Notes under the pieces: model-generated
Told to the model about the DNA's origin: nothing
The model's database searches: none
What the model saw: the letters and a program-made list of their open reading frames with translations, nothing else
Position numbers and translations under genes: made by a program
Shown here: in pieces, positions 24,753 through 32,538 of the stretch
Numbering within the stretch: position 1 is the first letter of the stretch
Layout: the number at the start of each line of letters is the position of its first letter
Source of the DNA: Nitrospira sp.
GTDB lineage: Bacteria; Nitrospirota; Nitrospiria; Nitrospirales; Nitrospiraceae
Reading direction: 5' to 3'
Length of the DNA: 36,995 bases
Assembly (NCBI GenBank): GCA_029865225.1
Contig: JAOUHJ010000028.1
Span: forward strand, 1-36,995

Positions 24753-24940
24753 TCCGCGCCGTGCTCGACACGAACGAGGTTCGTGACCCAGACGATGCCA
24801 AATTCATCACCTGTGCGGCAACGGCCGGAGTGCGTTGGCTAGTCAGCGGAGACGACGATCTCCTGAGTCTTCACCACATCCAATCAGTAGAGATCATCTC
24901 AGTCACCACAGTCCTCCAACTGCTGAAAGGCAAACCATAG
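24749..24940 (+). pseudogene. PIN-domain toxin remnant with internal in-frame deletion
   Basis: The 63-aa frame joins the first strand of a PIN nuclease (IRAVLDTN, carrying the first catalytic Asp at residue 7) directly to the C-terminal part (VRDPDDAKFITCAATAGVRWLVSGDDDLLSLHHIQSVEIISVTTVLQLL). Complete PIN toxins of this group are about 135-145 aa, so roughly 75 residues, including the conserved central Glu, are missing while the frame is kept. The core cannot fold as a normal nuclease. The junction coincides with a perfect inverted repeat, CACGAAC-GAG-GTTCGTG (24769-24785). The intact antitoxin and operator suggest recent decay. Confidence 0.85.
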
Positions 24941-24944
24941 AGGG

Positions 24945-25106
24945 CTACAAGGCAAGCTGCGAACTGGATTTCACACCTGTAAAGCTGTCCGACTCCATAA
25001 CTTTGCCAAGTTTCGTAGAAAGCGAACTGCACACTCCCACAAAAGCGAGGAACACTTCCGCGCTCCAGAGAGGAAGCTTCTCAACAATCTTACTCAGAAC
25101 GTCCAT
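24945..25106 (-). CDS. Small 53-aa hydrophobic protein, unknown function
   Basis: The product begins MDVLSKIVEKLPLWSAEVFL and continues with a hydrophobic stretch (WSAEVFLAFVGVCSSLS) that could span the membrane once. ATG 25106 is preceded at good spacing by GGGGAGGG, a strong SD, which is the main support for a real gene. It starts 19 nt after the stop of the 88-aa membrane protein and is probably co-translated with it. I do not recognise a family. It is short and could be a chance frame, but the SD and position argue against that. Confidence 0.5.
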   Translation of the reverse strand: MDVLSKIVEKLPLWSAEVFLAFVGVCSSLSTKLGKVMESDSFTGVKSSSQLAL

Positions 25107-25125
25107 GATACCCTCCCCGAGAGCA

Positions 25126-25392
25126 CTACCGAAGGAGCGGGATTGCAGAGAAAACAGAGACGCAGAGAGAGAGGATTGTGCAGACTACGTAAAATAGGCA
25201 CACTCCTCTTCGATATTTCTTGAACTCTTTCTCATAAGTAGACGTCCCTTCCCAGATGTGTCGACGAGCCTCAACAATCCTACATGCCTCTCTATCAATT
25301 CTCGTGAGAAACCAGATCGATACTCCCGCAAAGACAAGCGAACCTATAACATTCCACAAGGGGTTCGTTTCAAACCTGTCCAAATCCGTCAT
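25126..25392 (-). CDS. Small two-helix membrane protein, unknown function
   Basis: This 88-aa protein has two predicted transmembrane segments (WNVIGSLVFAGVSIWFL and GVCLFYVVCTILSLCVSVFSAIPLL) joined by a charged loop (RIDREACRIVEARRHIWEGTSTYEKEFKKYRR). AAGGA lies about 7 nt before ATG 25392. Nested palindromes (25428-25448) occur 36 nt upstream and may be its operator. The local base composition is more AT-rich than the flanking housekeeping genes, in line with an accessory island. No family recognised. Confidence 0.6.
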   Translation of the reverse strand: MTDLDRFETNPLWNVIGSLVFAGVSIWFLTRIDREACRIVEARRHIWEGTSTYEKEFKKYRRGVCLFYVVCTILSLCVSVFSAIPLLR

Positions 25393-25427
25393 TTACTATT
25401 CCTTATCCAGGGACAATGAGAGTCAGG

Positions 25428-25445
25428 CATGAGTGCTCACTCATG
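25428..25445. promoter_or_regulatory. Palindrome upstream of the small membrane-protein pair
   Basis: CATGAGTG (25428-25435) and CACTCATG (25438-25445) are perfect inverted arms with a 2-nt spacer. A second, overlapping inverted repeat, GCTCA-CTCA-TGAGC, covers 25435-25448. The site lies 36 nt before the start of the 88-aa gene, where an operator would be expected. No cognate regulator is evident nearby. Confidence 0.55.
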
Positions 25446-25631
25446 AGCAGATCATTCTGTAACCTGCTCTAGACCCACCCACCATTTTTCGGTTACGGTG
25501 ATCCACAGATATCCAGTCTGGCCTCGTGAGTAAACCTGCCTTAAGAATCACTACACTGTAAGACTCTGTCAGAATTGGGACAAGAAAATCAGAAAAATAG
25601 TTCGAGCGAGAATGGCAAGGCGAGGTGCCAG

Positions 25632-26636
25632 TTAGTGAAATGAAAACGGAACCGGTGCGAAGGTGACGACAAACACGGCCAGGGCAATCCAGCCGACGAT
25701 TGTCCGATTTCGGCCGAGCGGAGCATCAGGATCCATGACCGGGGGATGCCCGACGCCAAAGAGCCCCGCCATAAAGGCCCAGAGAAACCACCCTGCCCAG
25801 CCGAAGAATCCTAAGACTATCAAGATCGGGAGAAAGGCGAGCGCCATGGATCGCTGTCGCGATCCCCACAGGGCATAGGCGACATGGCCGCCATCGAGCT
25901 GGCCTATAGGCAGGAGATTGAGCGACGTCACAAACAGCCCGAACCAGGCGGCAAAGCCGATCGGGTGGAGCACCACATCGGCCTCCGGCGCGATCGGTCC
26001 GATGACCAGCCACGACATGAATTGGAGCAGCAGCGGTTCGCCGAGGTGCAAGCCGTATGTCGCCGATCGATCCACCACCGTGGACAGGCTGAGTCCGACG
26101 ATCAACATGACGACGGCGACCACGAAGCCCGCCAAGGGACCGGCAACGCCGATGTCGAACAAGGCGCGACGGCTCAGAATCGGCCCACGCATGCGGATAA
26201 TCGCGCCGAACGTGCCGATAAAATGCGGCGGCCCTGGAATAAACAGCGGGAGAGAAGCCGGCACGCGGTGAATCTTGGACAGCAGATAATGCCCCAGTTC
26301 GTGCGTGGTGAGGATAAAGAGCAGGGCACCGGCGAATGGAATGCCGCGCCAGAGCGTCTCAGGAGCGGCGAGAAGAAAATTCAACGGGCCACGCACCGGC
26401 CCGGTGTAGGCTTGGTAGGCCCCGGCCCACAACGTGGTAAACACCGTCAGGAGAAAGAGGACGAGAGGCAATGTCCACTGCGAAAAAAAAGACGGCTCGA
26501 CGTCGTCTTCCCTCTCCGTCGAGTCGATGGTAGGCGAATCCGGTCCCTGCCTCGTATCGAGAAGGACCTCACGATCAAACTCCCGATGTTCGTGACGACT
26601 CAGCCCATTCATGACATCCTTGCTCAGGGAATCCAT
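25632..26636 (-). CDS. Site-2 protease family zinc metalloprotease (M50)
   Basis: This is a 334-aa intramembrane metalloprotease that should cut membrane-bound substrates. A hydrophilic N-terminus of about 50 residues precedes at least six hydrophobic segments. The zinc motif HELGH is at 112-116 within LLFILTTHELGHYLLSKIHR, and the third ligand motif NLLPIGQLDGGHVAYAL matches the LDG motif of the family, so it should be active. FIPGPPHFIGTFGAIIRMRGP is typical of the EcsC/plant-EGY-like M50 subgroup. The first 13 bases overlap the end of the upstream XRE-MBL gene, so it is the last gene of the array that begins at 31856. Confidence 0.92.
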   Translation of the reverse strand: MDSLSKDVMNGLSRHEHREFDREVLLDTRQGPDSPTIDSTEREDDVEPSFFSQWTLPLVLFLLTVFTTLWAGAYQAYTGPVRGPLNFLLAAPETLWRGIPFAGALLFILTTHELGHYLLSKIHRVPASLPLFIPGPPHFIGTFGAIIRMRGPILSRRALFDIGVAGPLAGFVVAVVMLIVGLSLSTVVDRSATYGLHLGEPLLLQFMSWLVIGPIAPEADVVLHPIGFAAWFGLFVTSLNLLPIGQLDGGHVAYALWGSRQRSMALAFLPILIVLGFFGWAGWFLWAFMAGLFGVGHPPVMDPDAPLGRNRTIVGWIALAVFVVTFAPVPFSFH

Positions 26637-27466
26637 ACAAATGGATTGTGATCAAGCTCTTCCTCAACCGTCGTGGCAGGGCCATGCCCAGGAAAGAGAC
26701 GATAGTCCGGAGAGAGCGTCAACAAACGGTCGCGAACGGAATTGAGATGCGTCCTGTACAGTTCCTTGGGATTGGACCGCCCGATGGACCCGGCGAAGAG
26801 CGTATCGCCGACGAAACAGACCGGCAGCGTCTCATCATCCAGACGATAACAGACGCCCCCCGGGGTATGCCCTGGCGTTATCAGGCATCGGACCGTCCGG
26901 CTACCGACGCGAATCGCCATTCCATCGACCGGCGTCACGAGCAAGTCTGCCCGTGGCCGCCAACTCAGCAACGCTTCATCTTCAGGACCGAGATACACCG
27001 GGACTTCGCAATGGCCCAGGATCTGCTCAATCCCATCCGCATGGTCCGCGTGGCCGTGCGTCAAGCACACGCCCACCAAGCGTAATCCACGTCGACGAAG
27101 CTGGTCCAGCATGGCAGGAGCGTTATAGGCCGTATCGACCAAGAGCGCTTCGCCCTCATCGTGGATGATATAGCCCTGAACTCCATACCCACTGATAGAG
27201 CCCTGCACCATTTCAACCCACAGCGGCATGCGTTGTGCCACCGGCTCCCACCGGTCGATCGCGATCTGTTCAAGCGAGTCCTCTCGCAAGGCCAGCGCCT
27301 TTGCCAACGCGCGCACTTCCGTACGGTCTCTCGGCTGATCTCCCCGCTCTAACGCGCTGATGTCGCTACTAGGCAAACCGGTTGCCCTCACCACATCGCC
27401 GACCGACAGGCCCTGCCCGATGCGCGCTTTCTTCAGGATATCGCAAAAGTCATCTTCTAACGGCAT
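26624..27466 (-). CDS. XRE-type HTH fused to a metallo-beta-lactamase-fold hydrolase
   Basis: This 280-aa protein joins two domains. Residues about 8-62 form a Cro/CI-type HTH (LKKARIGQGLSVGDVVRATGLPSSDISALERGD...EVRALAKALAL). Residues about 80-280 form an MBL-fold hydrolase of the glyoxalase II-like group. THGHADHADG supplies the HxHxDH zinc motif, with ITPGHTPGGVCY (third His), CFVGDTLFAGSIGR (bridging Asp) and LFPGHGPATTVEEE (last His) following. All zinc ligands are present. The fusion suggests either a hydrolase whose DNA binding responds to its substrate, or an HTH used as a protein-contact module. It overlaps the M50 gene by 13 nt and follows the M16 pair by 68 nt. Confidence 0.88.
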   Translation of the reverse strand: MPLEDDFCDILKKARIGQGLSVGDVVRATGLPSSDISALERGDQPRDRTEVRALAKALALREDSLEQIAIDRWEPVAQRMPLWVEMVQGSISGYGVQGYIIHDEGEALLVDTAYNAPAMLDQLRRRGLRLVGVCLTHGHADHADGIEQILGHCEVPVYLGPEDEALLSWRPRADLLVTPVDGMAIRVGSRTVRCLITPGHTPGGVCYRLDDETLPVCFVGDTLFAGSIGRSNPKELYRTHLNSVRDRLLTLSPDYRLFPGHGPATTVEEELDHNPFVWIP

Positions 27467-27534
27467 GAATTACCTATGAGCAAGTTGGGTTCCACTTCCT
27501 TTCATCTGCGTGGCGACGAGGTCGCGCACCCCCT

Positions 27535-29013
27535 TCACCCTTCCGGGGTGAGTTTGATTTCCTTCACCTCTCCAAAGGTCGATAGGGCTTTTACCAGCGC
27601 GTCTCCGGACCCGACTGCGATGATTTTCAGTCGATCGGGGTGCAAATGCTTTTTTGCCGCAGCCTGGACATCGTCTTTGGTCAGCTGGATTACCTGCGTT
27701 CGCAACTGCTGGAGAAAGTCCTTCGGCAACCCATCGTACTCCAGCTCGATCAAACGACTGACGATGGCAGACGAACTCGCAAAGGAGAACACGAACGAAT
27801 TGACGTACGCTTCCTTCGCTTCCGCCAATTCCGCGTCTGTCACCGGCTCTTCACGCATGCGTGTGATATTGGCTACGAACCGCTCGATCACCTCCTGTGT
27901 GGAGGTGAGTTTGGTTTCAGCCTTCATCATCCAAACCCCTTGATCATGCATGCCGGTATACAGTCGGCTACCGACGGAGTAGGCCAACCCTCGCTTCGTC
28001 CGCACATCATTGAAAAGGCGACTGCGAAACGAGCTTCCCCCCAAGATGTCGTTCACAATGGCCAATGCCACGTAATCGGGATCGTTCTCTTTGATCGAAA
28101 GATGGCCCACTCGAATGTGTGTCTGCGACGTATCCTTATCGACGAATCTCACCACGGGTTGGGACATGTCCGCTTCCGACACGTCGGGGATCTTCAGCTC
28201 GGGCACTGCGCCTTTCTGCCAATCTCCAAACAGCTTCCGGAGTGAGGCCAGCATCTCGTGTTTCGTAAAGTCACCGGTCACGCCAAGCAGCATTCCGTTC
28301 GGATGAATGGTGTTGTGATGAAACGCGACGAGATCTTGTCGCGTGAGACGCTTGATTGACTCGACGGAACTTTCTCGAGCCGTCGGATGATCAGCACCGT
28401 AGAGCGCCTTGGAAAATTCCCGGCTGACGATAGACCCCGGGCTATCCTGTCGGCGGCGGATCCCTTCGATGGCCTGTAACTTGGCCAACTCCAGGCGAGC
28501 TGGTTCAAACGCCGGCGATCGAAGAAGACCGGCAAAGATCTCCAGCCCGCGATTCAGGTCCTTGCTCAACACGTCGAGGGATGCCGACCCAGACTGCCTC
28601 CCAATCCCAATATGGATATCGCCCGCAAACTGCTCCAACTCCGCATCGACTTGCTCTGCCGACAACCCCCCTCCGCCACCGGTCCGCATCACCGCACCGG
28701 TCATCGACGCCAGACCGACTTTCTCAGCTGGGTCGAGCCAACTTCCAGTACGCATGGTGGCGGTGATTGTAATCAAGGGTAACTCGTGGTCCTCTAAGAG
28801 ATAGACAACCAAGCCGTTGTCCAATACCACCCGCTCCGGTTCAGGAGTTGAGAACTCAACGGGGTCAAACGTCATGGTTCTGGGATCCCCGACCTCGAGA
28901 TCAAGCTCGGCCGAATAGCTCGCCGATCCCCACGCCAGCAGGAGGATCATCACCCCAGCCATCACCCCGACCTGGTTGCGCATGCCCATCCGGCCCACCT
29001 TCCCCCGCTTCAT
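27535..29013 (-). CDS. M16-family peptidase, non-catalytic subunit
   Basis: This 492-aa, probably periplasmic protein has an N-terminal signal segment (MRNQVGVMAGVMILLLAWGSASYSA). It has the M16 pitrilysin fold: VVLDNGLVVYLLEDHELPLITITATMRTGSW, and a second half with SQTHIRVGHLSIKENDPDYVALAIVNDILGGSSFRSRLFNDVRTKRGLAYSVGS. The HxxEH zinc motif is absent; the equivalent helix reads KVGLASMTGAVMRTGG. In M16B heterodimers one subunit is catalytic and the other lacks zinc but carries the R/Y substrate-binding pair, here RGLAYSV. It overlaps the catalytic partner gene by 4 nt. The frame allows several starts; 29013 is the coupled one. Confidence 0.92.
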   Translation of the reverse strand: MKRGKVGRMGMRNQVGVMAGVMILLLAWGSASYSAELDLEVGDPRTMTFDPVEFSTPEPERVVLDNGLVVYLLEDHELPLITITATMRTGSWLDPAEKVGLASMTGAVMRTGGGGGLSAEQVDAELEQFAGDIHIGIGRQSGSASLDVLSKDLNRGLEIFAGLLRSPAFEPARLELAKLQAIEGIRRRQDSPGSIVSREFSKALYGADHPTARESSVESIKRLTRQDLVAFHHNTIHPNGMLLGVTGDFTKHEMLASLRKLFGDWQKGAVPELKIPDVSEADMSQPVVRFVDKDTSQTHIRVGHLSIKENDPDYVALAIVNDILGGSSFRSRLFNDVRTKRGLAYSVGSRLYTGMHDQGVWMMKAETKLTSTQEVIERFVANITRMREEPVTDAELAEAKEAYVNSFVFSFASSSAIVSRLIELEYDGLPKDFLQQLRTQVIQLTKDDVQAAAKKHLHPDRLKIIAVGSGDALVKALSTFGEVKEIKLTPEG

Positions 29014-30572
29014 GGTCTCACCCCAAGGGCCGGCGTGGCCGCCACCGGTTTCGCGCTCCCTTTCTTGACCAACACCGCAACGGTCCTATTCGACTTGGTC
29101 AAGTACTGGGTGGCGACTCGCTGCACATCGGCGGCCGTCACCTTGGCGATGTTATCCCGCGAAGTCAGGACGTATTGCCAATCGCCCGCCAATGCCTGAT
29201 ACAACGCCAGTTGGGACGCCAACCCGCTGTTCGAGCGTAACCCTCGCACCAAGTCCGCATCCAAATTGTTAAGCACCTTCTCTAGCTCCTTCTGGGATAC
29301 AGGTTCTCGTTTCAGTCGTTCGATCTCTTCATAGATCGCCGCTTCGACTTCAGTGGTCGTGTGAGGAGCCAGCGGGGTGGCTGTGACGACAAATAGGTTT
29401 GGCGCCCGAGCTCCTGGATGACTCGCGTCCGACCCGACCGAAGCGGCCAGACGTTTGTCACGGACCAACTTCTGATGGAGGCGAGACGTGAGCCCTTCGC
29501 TCAGAAGAGCATCGATGACGTCGAAAACATCGTCATCCGGATGTCGGATGGTCGGCTTGTGATACCCGATGAGGATGGCCGGCTCCGCATCAAATTCAAC
29601 TTCGACTCGTCGCTCCCCGCGTTGCTCCGGCTCGACCGTCACCAACGGAGGAGGGGGCGGCGCGGCCGGAATTTTCCCAAACGTCTCTTCGATCAACGGG
29701 ATGACTTCTCTGGGATTGATATCGCCGACCAGGGCAATGGTGGCGCGATTCGGGCCATAGTGAGTTTTGAAGAAGGCTTCCGTATCAGCTGGCGTCAGCG
29801 ACAAGATATCGGACCCCCATCCGATCGTCGGAATGCCATAGCCATGGGCACGAAATGCCGCCGACGTGAACGTCTCAAACAACAGACCATTCGGGCTGTC
29901 GTCGTTCCGCAGGCGCCGTTCTTCCATCACGACACCCCGCTCCTTATAAAATTCGCGCAACACCGGATGCGCCATCCGATCCGATTCAATCGCCGCCCAC
30001 AACGGTAATCGATTGGACGGGAAACTGATCATGTAGCGGGTCAAATCCTTCCCCGTCGACGCGTTGAGCCCGACACTACCGTGGCGCTGATACAACAGCG
30101 CCATTTCGTTGCCGACCACATACTCCGACGCCTTCGCCTGGAGGTCTGTAAAGCGTTCCTGGAGCGATTCGATCGTGGCTCGCGTCTCATCCGTTTCACC
30201 GGCACCGTTGGCATCGAACTCCCGCAGGCGTTGGTCGAGCTCATTCCCCACGAGTGCAAGTTCGTCCAAGAGCGGCTGTTCTTCCTCGTAGTTCCTGGTG
30301 CCGATCGTACGAGTACCTTTAAACGCCATATGTTCATACAGATGCGCAATGCCGGTCTGGCCGACCTGCTCGTCGATGCCGCCGACCGCAAAGGTGATGT
30401 TGATCGAGACGATGGGGGTCTGATGTCGTTCGACCATGAGCACCGTCAACCCATTGGCCAGTCGGTGTTCAACCACGCGCTCCGCAAGGCTCGAGTTGGA
30501 CGCGTACGCCGAATGGATGGGGGAGAGGATCACCACATAGAGCGAGAACACCGCAAGGCCCGATAGACGCAT
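29010..30572 (-). CDS. M16-family zinc peptidase, catalytic subunit
   Basis: This is a 520-aa zinc endopeptidase of the insulinase/processing-peptidase family. A signal segment (LSGLAVFSLYVVILSPIHSAYA) is followed by VEHRLANGLTVLMVERHQTP and the inverted zinc motif HLYEH at 77-81 (GIAHLYEHMAFKGT). A Gln/Glu-rich insertion of about 60 residues follows it. The second domain includes PNRATIALVGDINPREVIPLIEETFGKIP and EGLTSRLHQKLVRDKRLAASVGS. ATG 30572 is chosen because GGAGAGG lies 7 nt upstream; the frame is open nine codons further. It should form a heterodimer with the non-catalytic M16 protein encoded next. Confidence 0.94.
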   Translation of the reverse strand: MRLSGLAVFSLYVVILSPIHSAYASNSSLAERVVEHRLANGLTVLMVERHQTPIVSINITFAVGGIDEQVGQTGIAHLYEHMAFKGTRTIGTRNYEEEQPLLDELALVGNELDQRLREFDANGAGETDETRATIESLQERFTDLQAKASEYVVGNEMALLYQRHGSVGLNASTGKDLTRYMISFPSNRLPLWAAIESDRMAHPVLREFYKERGVVMEERRLRNDDSPNGLLFETFTSAAFRAHGYGIPTIGWGSDILSLTPADTEAFFKTHYGPNRATIALVGDINPREVIPLIEETFGKIPAAPPPPPLVTVEPEQRGERRVEVEFDAEPAILIGYHKPTIRHPDDDVFDVIDALLSEGLTSRLHQKLVRDKRLAASVGSDASHPGARAPNLFVVTATPLAPHTTTEVEAAIYEEIERLKREPVSQKELEKVLNNLDADLVRGLRSNSGLASQLALYQALAGDWQYVLTSRDNIAKVTAADVQRVATQYLTKSNRTVAVLVKKGSAKPVAATPALGVRP

Positions 30573-30629
30573 CACTTCACCTCTCCTTCTTCCGCCCAAC
30601 CATTCGGCCCGAACGTGTCCATTGATAGC

Positions 30630-31277
30630 TCATACGAAAAGCTCCATCAGTTCTTCTGGGCGTTCGATGAACCAATCAGGCTGACAGGCGGCCATTTTTT
30701 CACGATTCCCCATCCCATACCCTACCGCACAGACACGGATCCCGGCGTTATGGCCTCCATTGATATCATTCGTACTGTCTCCAATCAGAACCGTCCGCTC
30801 CTTCGACGCACCCAGCATCTCCATGACGTGCAACAACATGCCGGGTTCCGGCTTGAGCCCAAACCCATTGTCTCCACCCACCATGTACCCAAAATGTTGC
30901 GGGCCTAACCCATTCAGAATGACGCGAGTGTATTCAATAGATTTGTTGGTCGCAATCGCCTTGGTCTTGCCTGAAAAATGCTGCAGCATCGGCTCGATGC
31001 CAGGGTAGAAGGTGGTCCGGTCCAAGCAATGCTCGAGATAGTGGCCACGAAACACCTGTAAGGCCTCCTCGAATCTGGCCTGATTGCCCTCTCCGACCGC
31101 CAGGCGGAGCAGCCGTTTCACGCCGTCCCCGACAAACCCGAAAATCTCCTCGATCGGGCGCTCCGGCAACCCCAACTCGACTAAGGTAAAGTTCACGGAG
31201 TGGGCGATATCCCACTTGGATTCGATCAAGGTGCCGTCCAGGTCGAAGATCAGCAAATCTACCGAAGTTGGTGCCAT
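30630..31277 (-). CDS. HAD-superfamily phosphatase (phosphoglycolate phosphatase-like)
   Basis: This 215-aa HAD subfamily IA phosphatase has motif I LLIFDLDGTLIES (nucleophile Asp in DLDGT, about 12-16), an alpha-helical cap, and motif II ATNKS. Motif III is the Lys of LKPEPGMLLHVMEMLG, and motif IV is VLIGDSTNDINGGHNAG. These match Gph-type enzymes that remove phosphate from 2-phosphoglycolate, though the subfamily also covers other small substrates and pyrophosphate. It begins 3 nt after the stop of the upstream secreted-protein gene and lies 57 nt before the M16 pair, so it is probably in the same transcript. Confidence 0.9.
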   Translation of the reverse strand: MAPTSVDLLIFDLDGTLIESKWDIAHSVNFTLVELGLPERPIEEIFGFVGDGVKRLLRLAVGEGNQARFEEALQVFRGHYLEHCLDRTTFYPGIEPMLQHFSGKTKAIATNKSIEYTRVILNGLGPQHFGYMVGGDNGFGLKPEPGMLLHVMEMLGASKERTVLIGDSTNDINGGHNAGIRVCAVGYGMGNREKMAACQPDWFIERPEELMELFV

Positions 31278-31280
31278 AGC

Positions 31281-31856
31281 TTATTTAGCCTTTCGCAAGG
31301 AGTCGATAAGTGCTGCCAGTGCTGTGCGATGGGCTTCGTTCTGCTCCTTCGCTTGCGCTTGTCGTGCGAAACTCACCATCCGTTTCAAACCGACATGTGG
31401 AGGGATGATAGGAGAGATAATGCGCCAGTAGTTCTTCACCACTTTCACGTGGAATCTGACCTCTTCAACCGTGTCCTCCGGAATAAAGGACGCATTCTCC
31501 AGATACACGGCCCCCAACACATGAAACGTCACAGGGATGATCACCTCAAGATTGTTGAGGATTTCCCACTTCTGATAATCCTCCGGCACGTTGGTTTGCT
31601 GAACGACAACGACACGGCCCCACGCTGGCTCTTCCTTCCAATCGATGTAGGGCAAGACAGTGTCGAACGAGGGCGCGTCCAGACGAGCCCCCTTCTGATC
31701 GAGAAGGACATACCGCTTGACGGCATCGACCGGAGACCGCTTCATCGAGCCGCTCGGCGTCACCTGTGCGTGGGAACCGACAGCCAGACCGAGAATCGCG
31801 ACGGCGATGAGGGAAGGTGCGAGAGGAACGTGCGACCTCTTCACAATGTTGACCAT
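31281..31856 (-). CDS. Secreted protein, unknown function
   Basis: This 191-aa protein has a signal peptide (VPLAPSLIAVAILGLAVGSHAQ, cleavage near SHA). The mature part contains SPVDAVKRYVLLDQKGARLDAPSFDTVLPYIDWKEEPAWGRVVVVQQ and a beta-rich segment NNLEVIIPVTFHVLGAVY...EEVRFHVKVVKNYWRIISPIIPPHVG. This loosely recalls an NTF2-like fold with an aromatic pocket, but I do not recognise the family. The C-terminus is a charged helix. It is the first gene of the minus-strand array running to the M50 protease and is divergent from the RNase gene. Confidence 0.7.
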   Translation of the reverse strand: MVNIVKRSHVPLAPSLIAVAILGLAVGSHAQVTPSGSMKRSPVDAVKRYVLLDQKGARLDAPSFDTVLPYIDWKEEPAWGRVVVVQQTNVPEDYQKWEILNNLEVIIPVTFHVLGAVYLENASFIPEDTVEEVRFHVKVVKNYWRIISPIIPPHVGLKRMVSFARQAQAKEQNEAHRTALAALIDSLRKAK

Positions 31857-32077
31857 ACCGCACTGATACGTAGCCAGTAAGTTCCCAAGGAGGTTCCACC
31901 CAAGTCAGTCACGATCTCGCTTCGTCTCACTCATAAGTGCGGTACAGCGTATTGTAGCAAACAGGACTGGAGACATCCAGGATGAGGCATGCAGTTGTCT
32001 GCACCGTTTGACCTTGTTGAAATGAGAATGCTACGGTCGGCTCATCCTCTTCGTCCGCAACCGAAGGAACGGAATCG

Positions 32078-32509
32078 ATGTTCACTGGTCTACGACGATG
32101 GATGCCACTCTGCGCGCTTCTCCTCGCACTGCTCTATGCGAGCGGCATGGGGTCTTCTCCATCATCGACCGAGGCCGAACGTGACCTGGCTCCCGGTCCT
32201 GGTAACTCGATCCTCACCCTTCCGGAGTCAAGTGATCCACCTTCTTCACTGAGAGGAGTTCCTCAGAAGGTCTACGACCTCCTGCCACGACTGGAAGAAC
32301 GCGGCGGTTCTCCGCTCCCAGGCTACGTCGGCGGACGCGAGTTTCAGAATCGAGAGCGACGCCTTCCACGAGGTCGCTATCGGGAGTATGATGTCAATCC
32401 AAAGATACGGGGCCAAAGCCGTGATGCCGAGCGAATCGTGATCGAGCAGCGCACGGGGAAAGCGTACTACACCGGAGACCATTACCGAACCTTTATCCCG
32501 CTCAATTGA
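32078..32509 (+). CDS. Exported barnase/RNase Sa-like guanyl-specific ribonuclease
   Basis: This 143-aa protein has an N-terminal export signal (RRWMPLCALLLALLYASGMGS) and then a Pro/Ser-rich linker. The microbial RNase domain covers about 58-143: VPQKVYDLLPRLEERG, GGREFQNRERRLP, GRYREYDVNPKI, RDAERIVIEQRTGKAYYTGDHYRTF. By alignment in mind with RNase Sa, the catalytic base is Glu103 (REYDV), the phosphate-binding Arg is Arg119 (ERIV), and the general acid is His135 (DHYRTF). All are present, so it should be an active RNA-cleaving enzyme. SD AAGGAAC lies 7 nt before ATG. A barstar-like gene follows directly. Confidence 0.88.
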   Translation: MFTGLRRWMPLCALLLALLYASGMGSSPSSTEAERDLAPGPGNSILTLPESSDPPSSLRGVPQKVYDLLPRLEERGGSPLPGYVGGREFQNRERRLPRGRYREYDVNPKIRGQSRDAERIVIEQRTGKAYYTGDHYRTFIPLN

Positions 32510-32538
32510 ATCGGATCGCTATTCAACAAGCAGACATT

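Noticed and set aside
25884-26651. 255-codon plus-strand frame opposite the M50 protease gene
   Set aside because: Its Arg/His/Gln-rich composition and exact antisense position to conserved M50 motifs mark it as a shadow.
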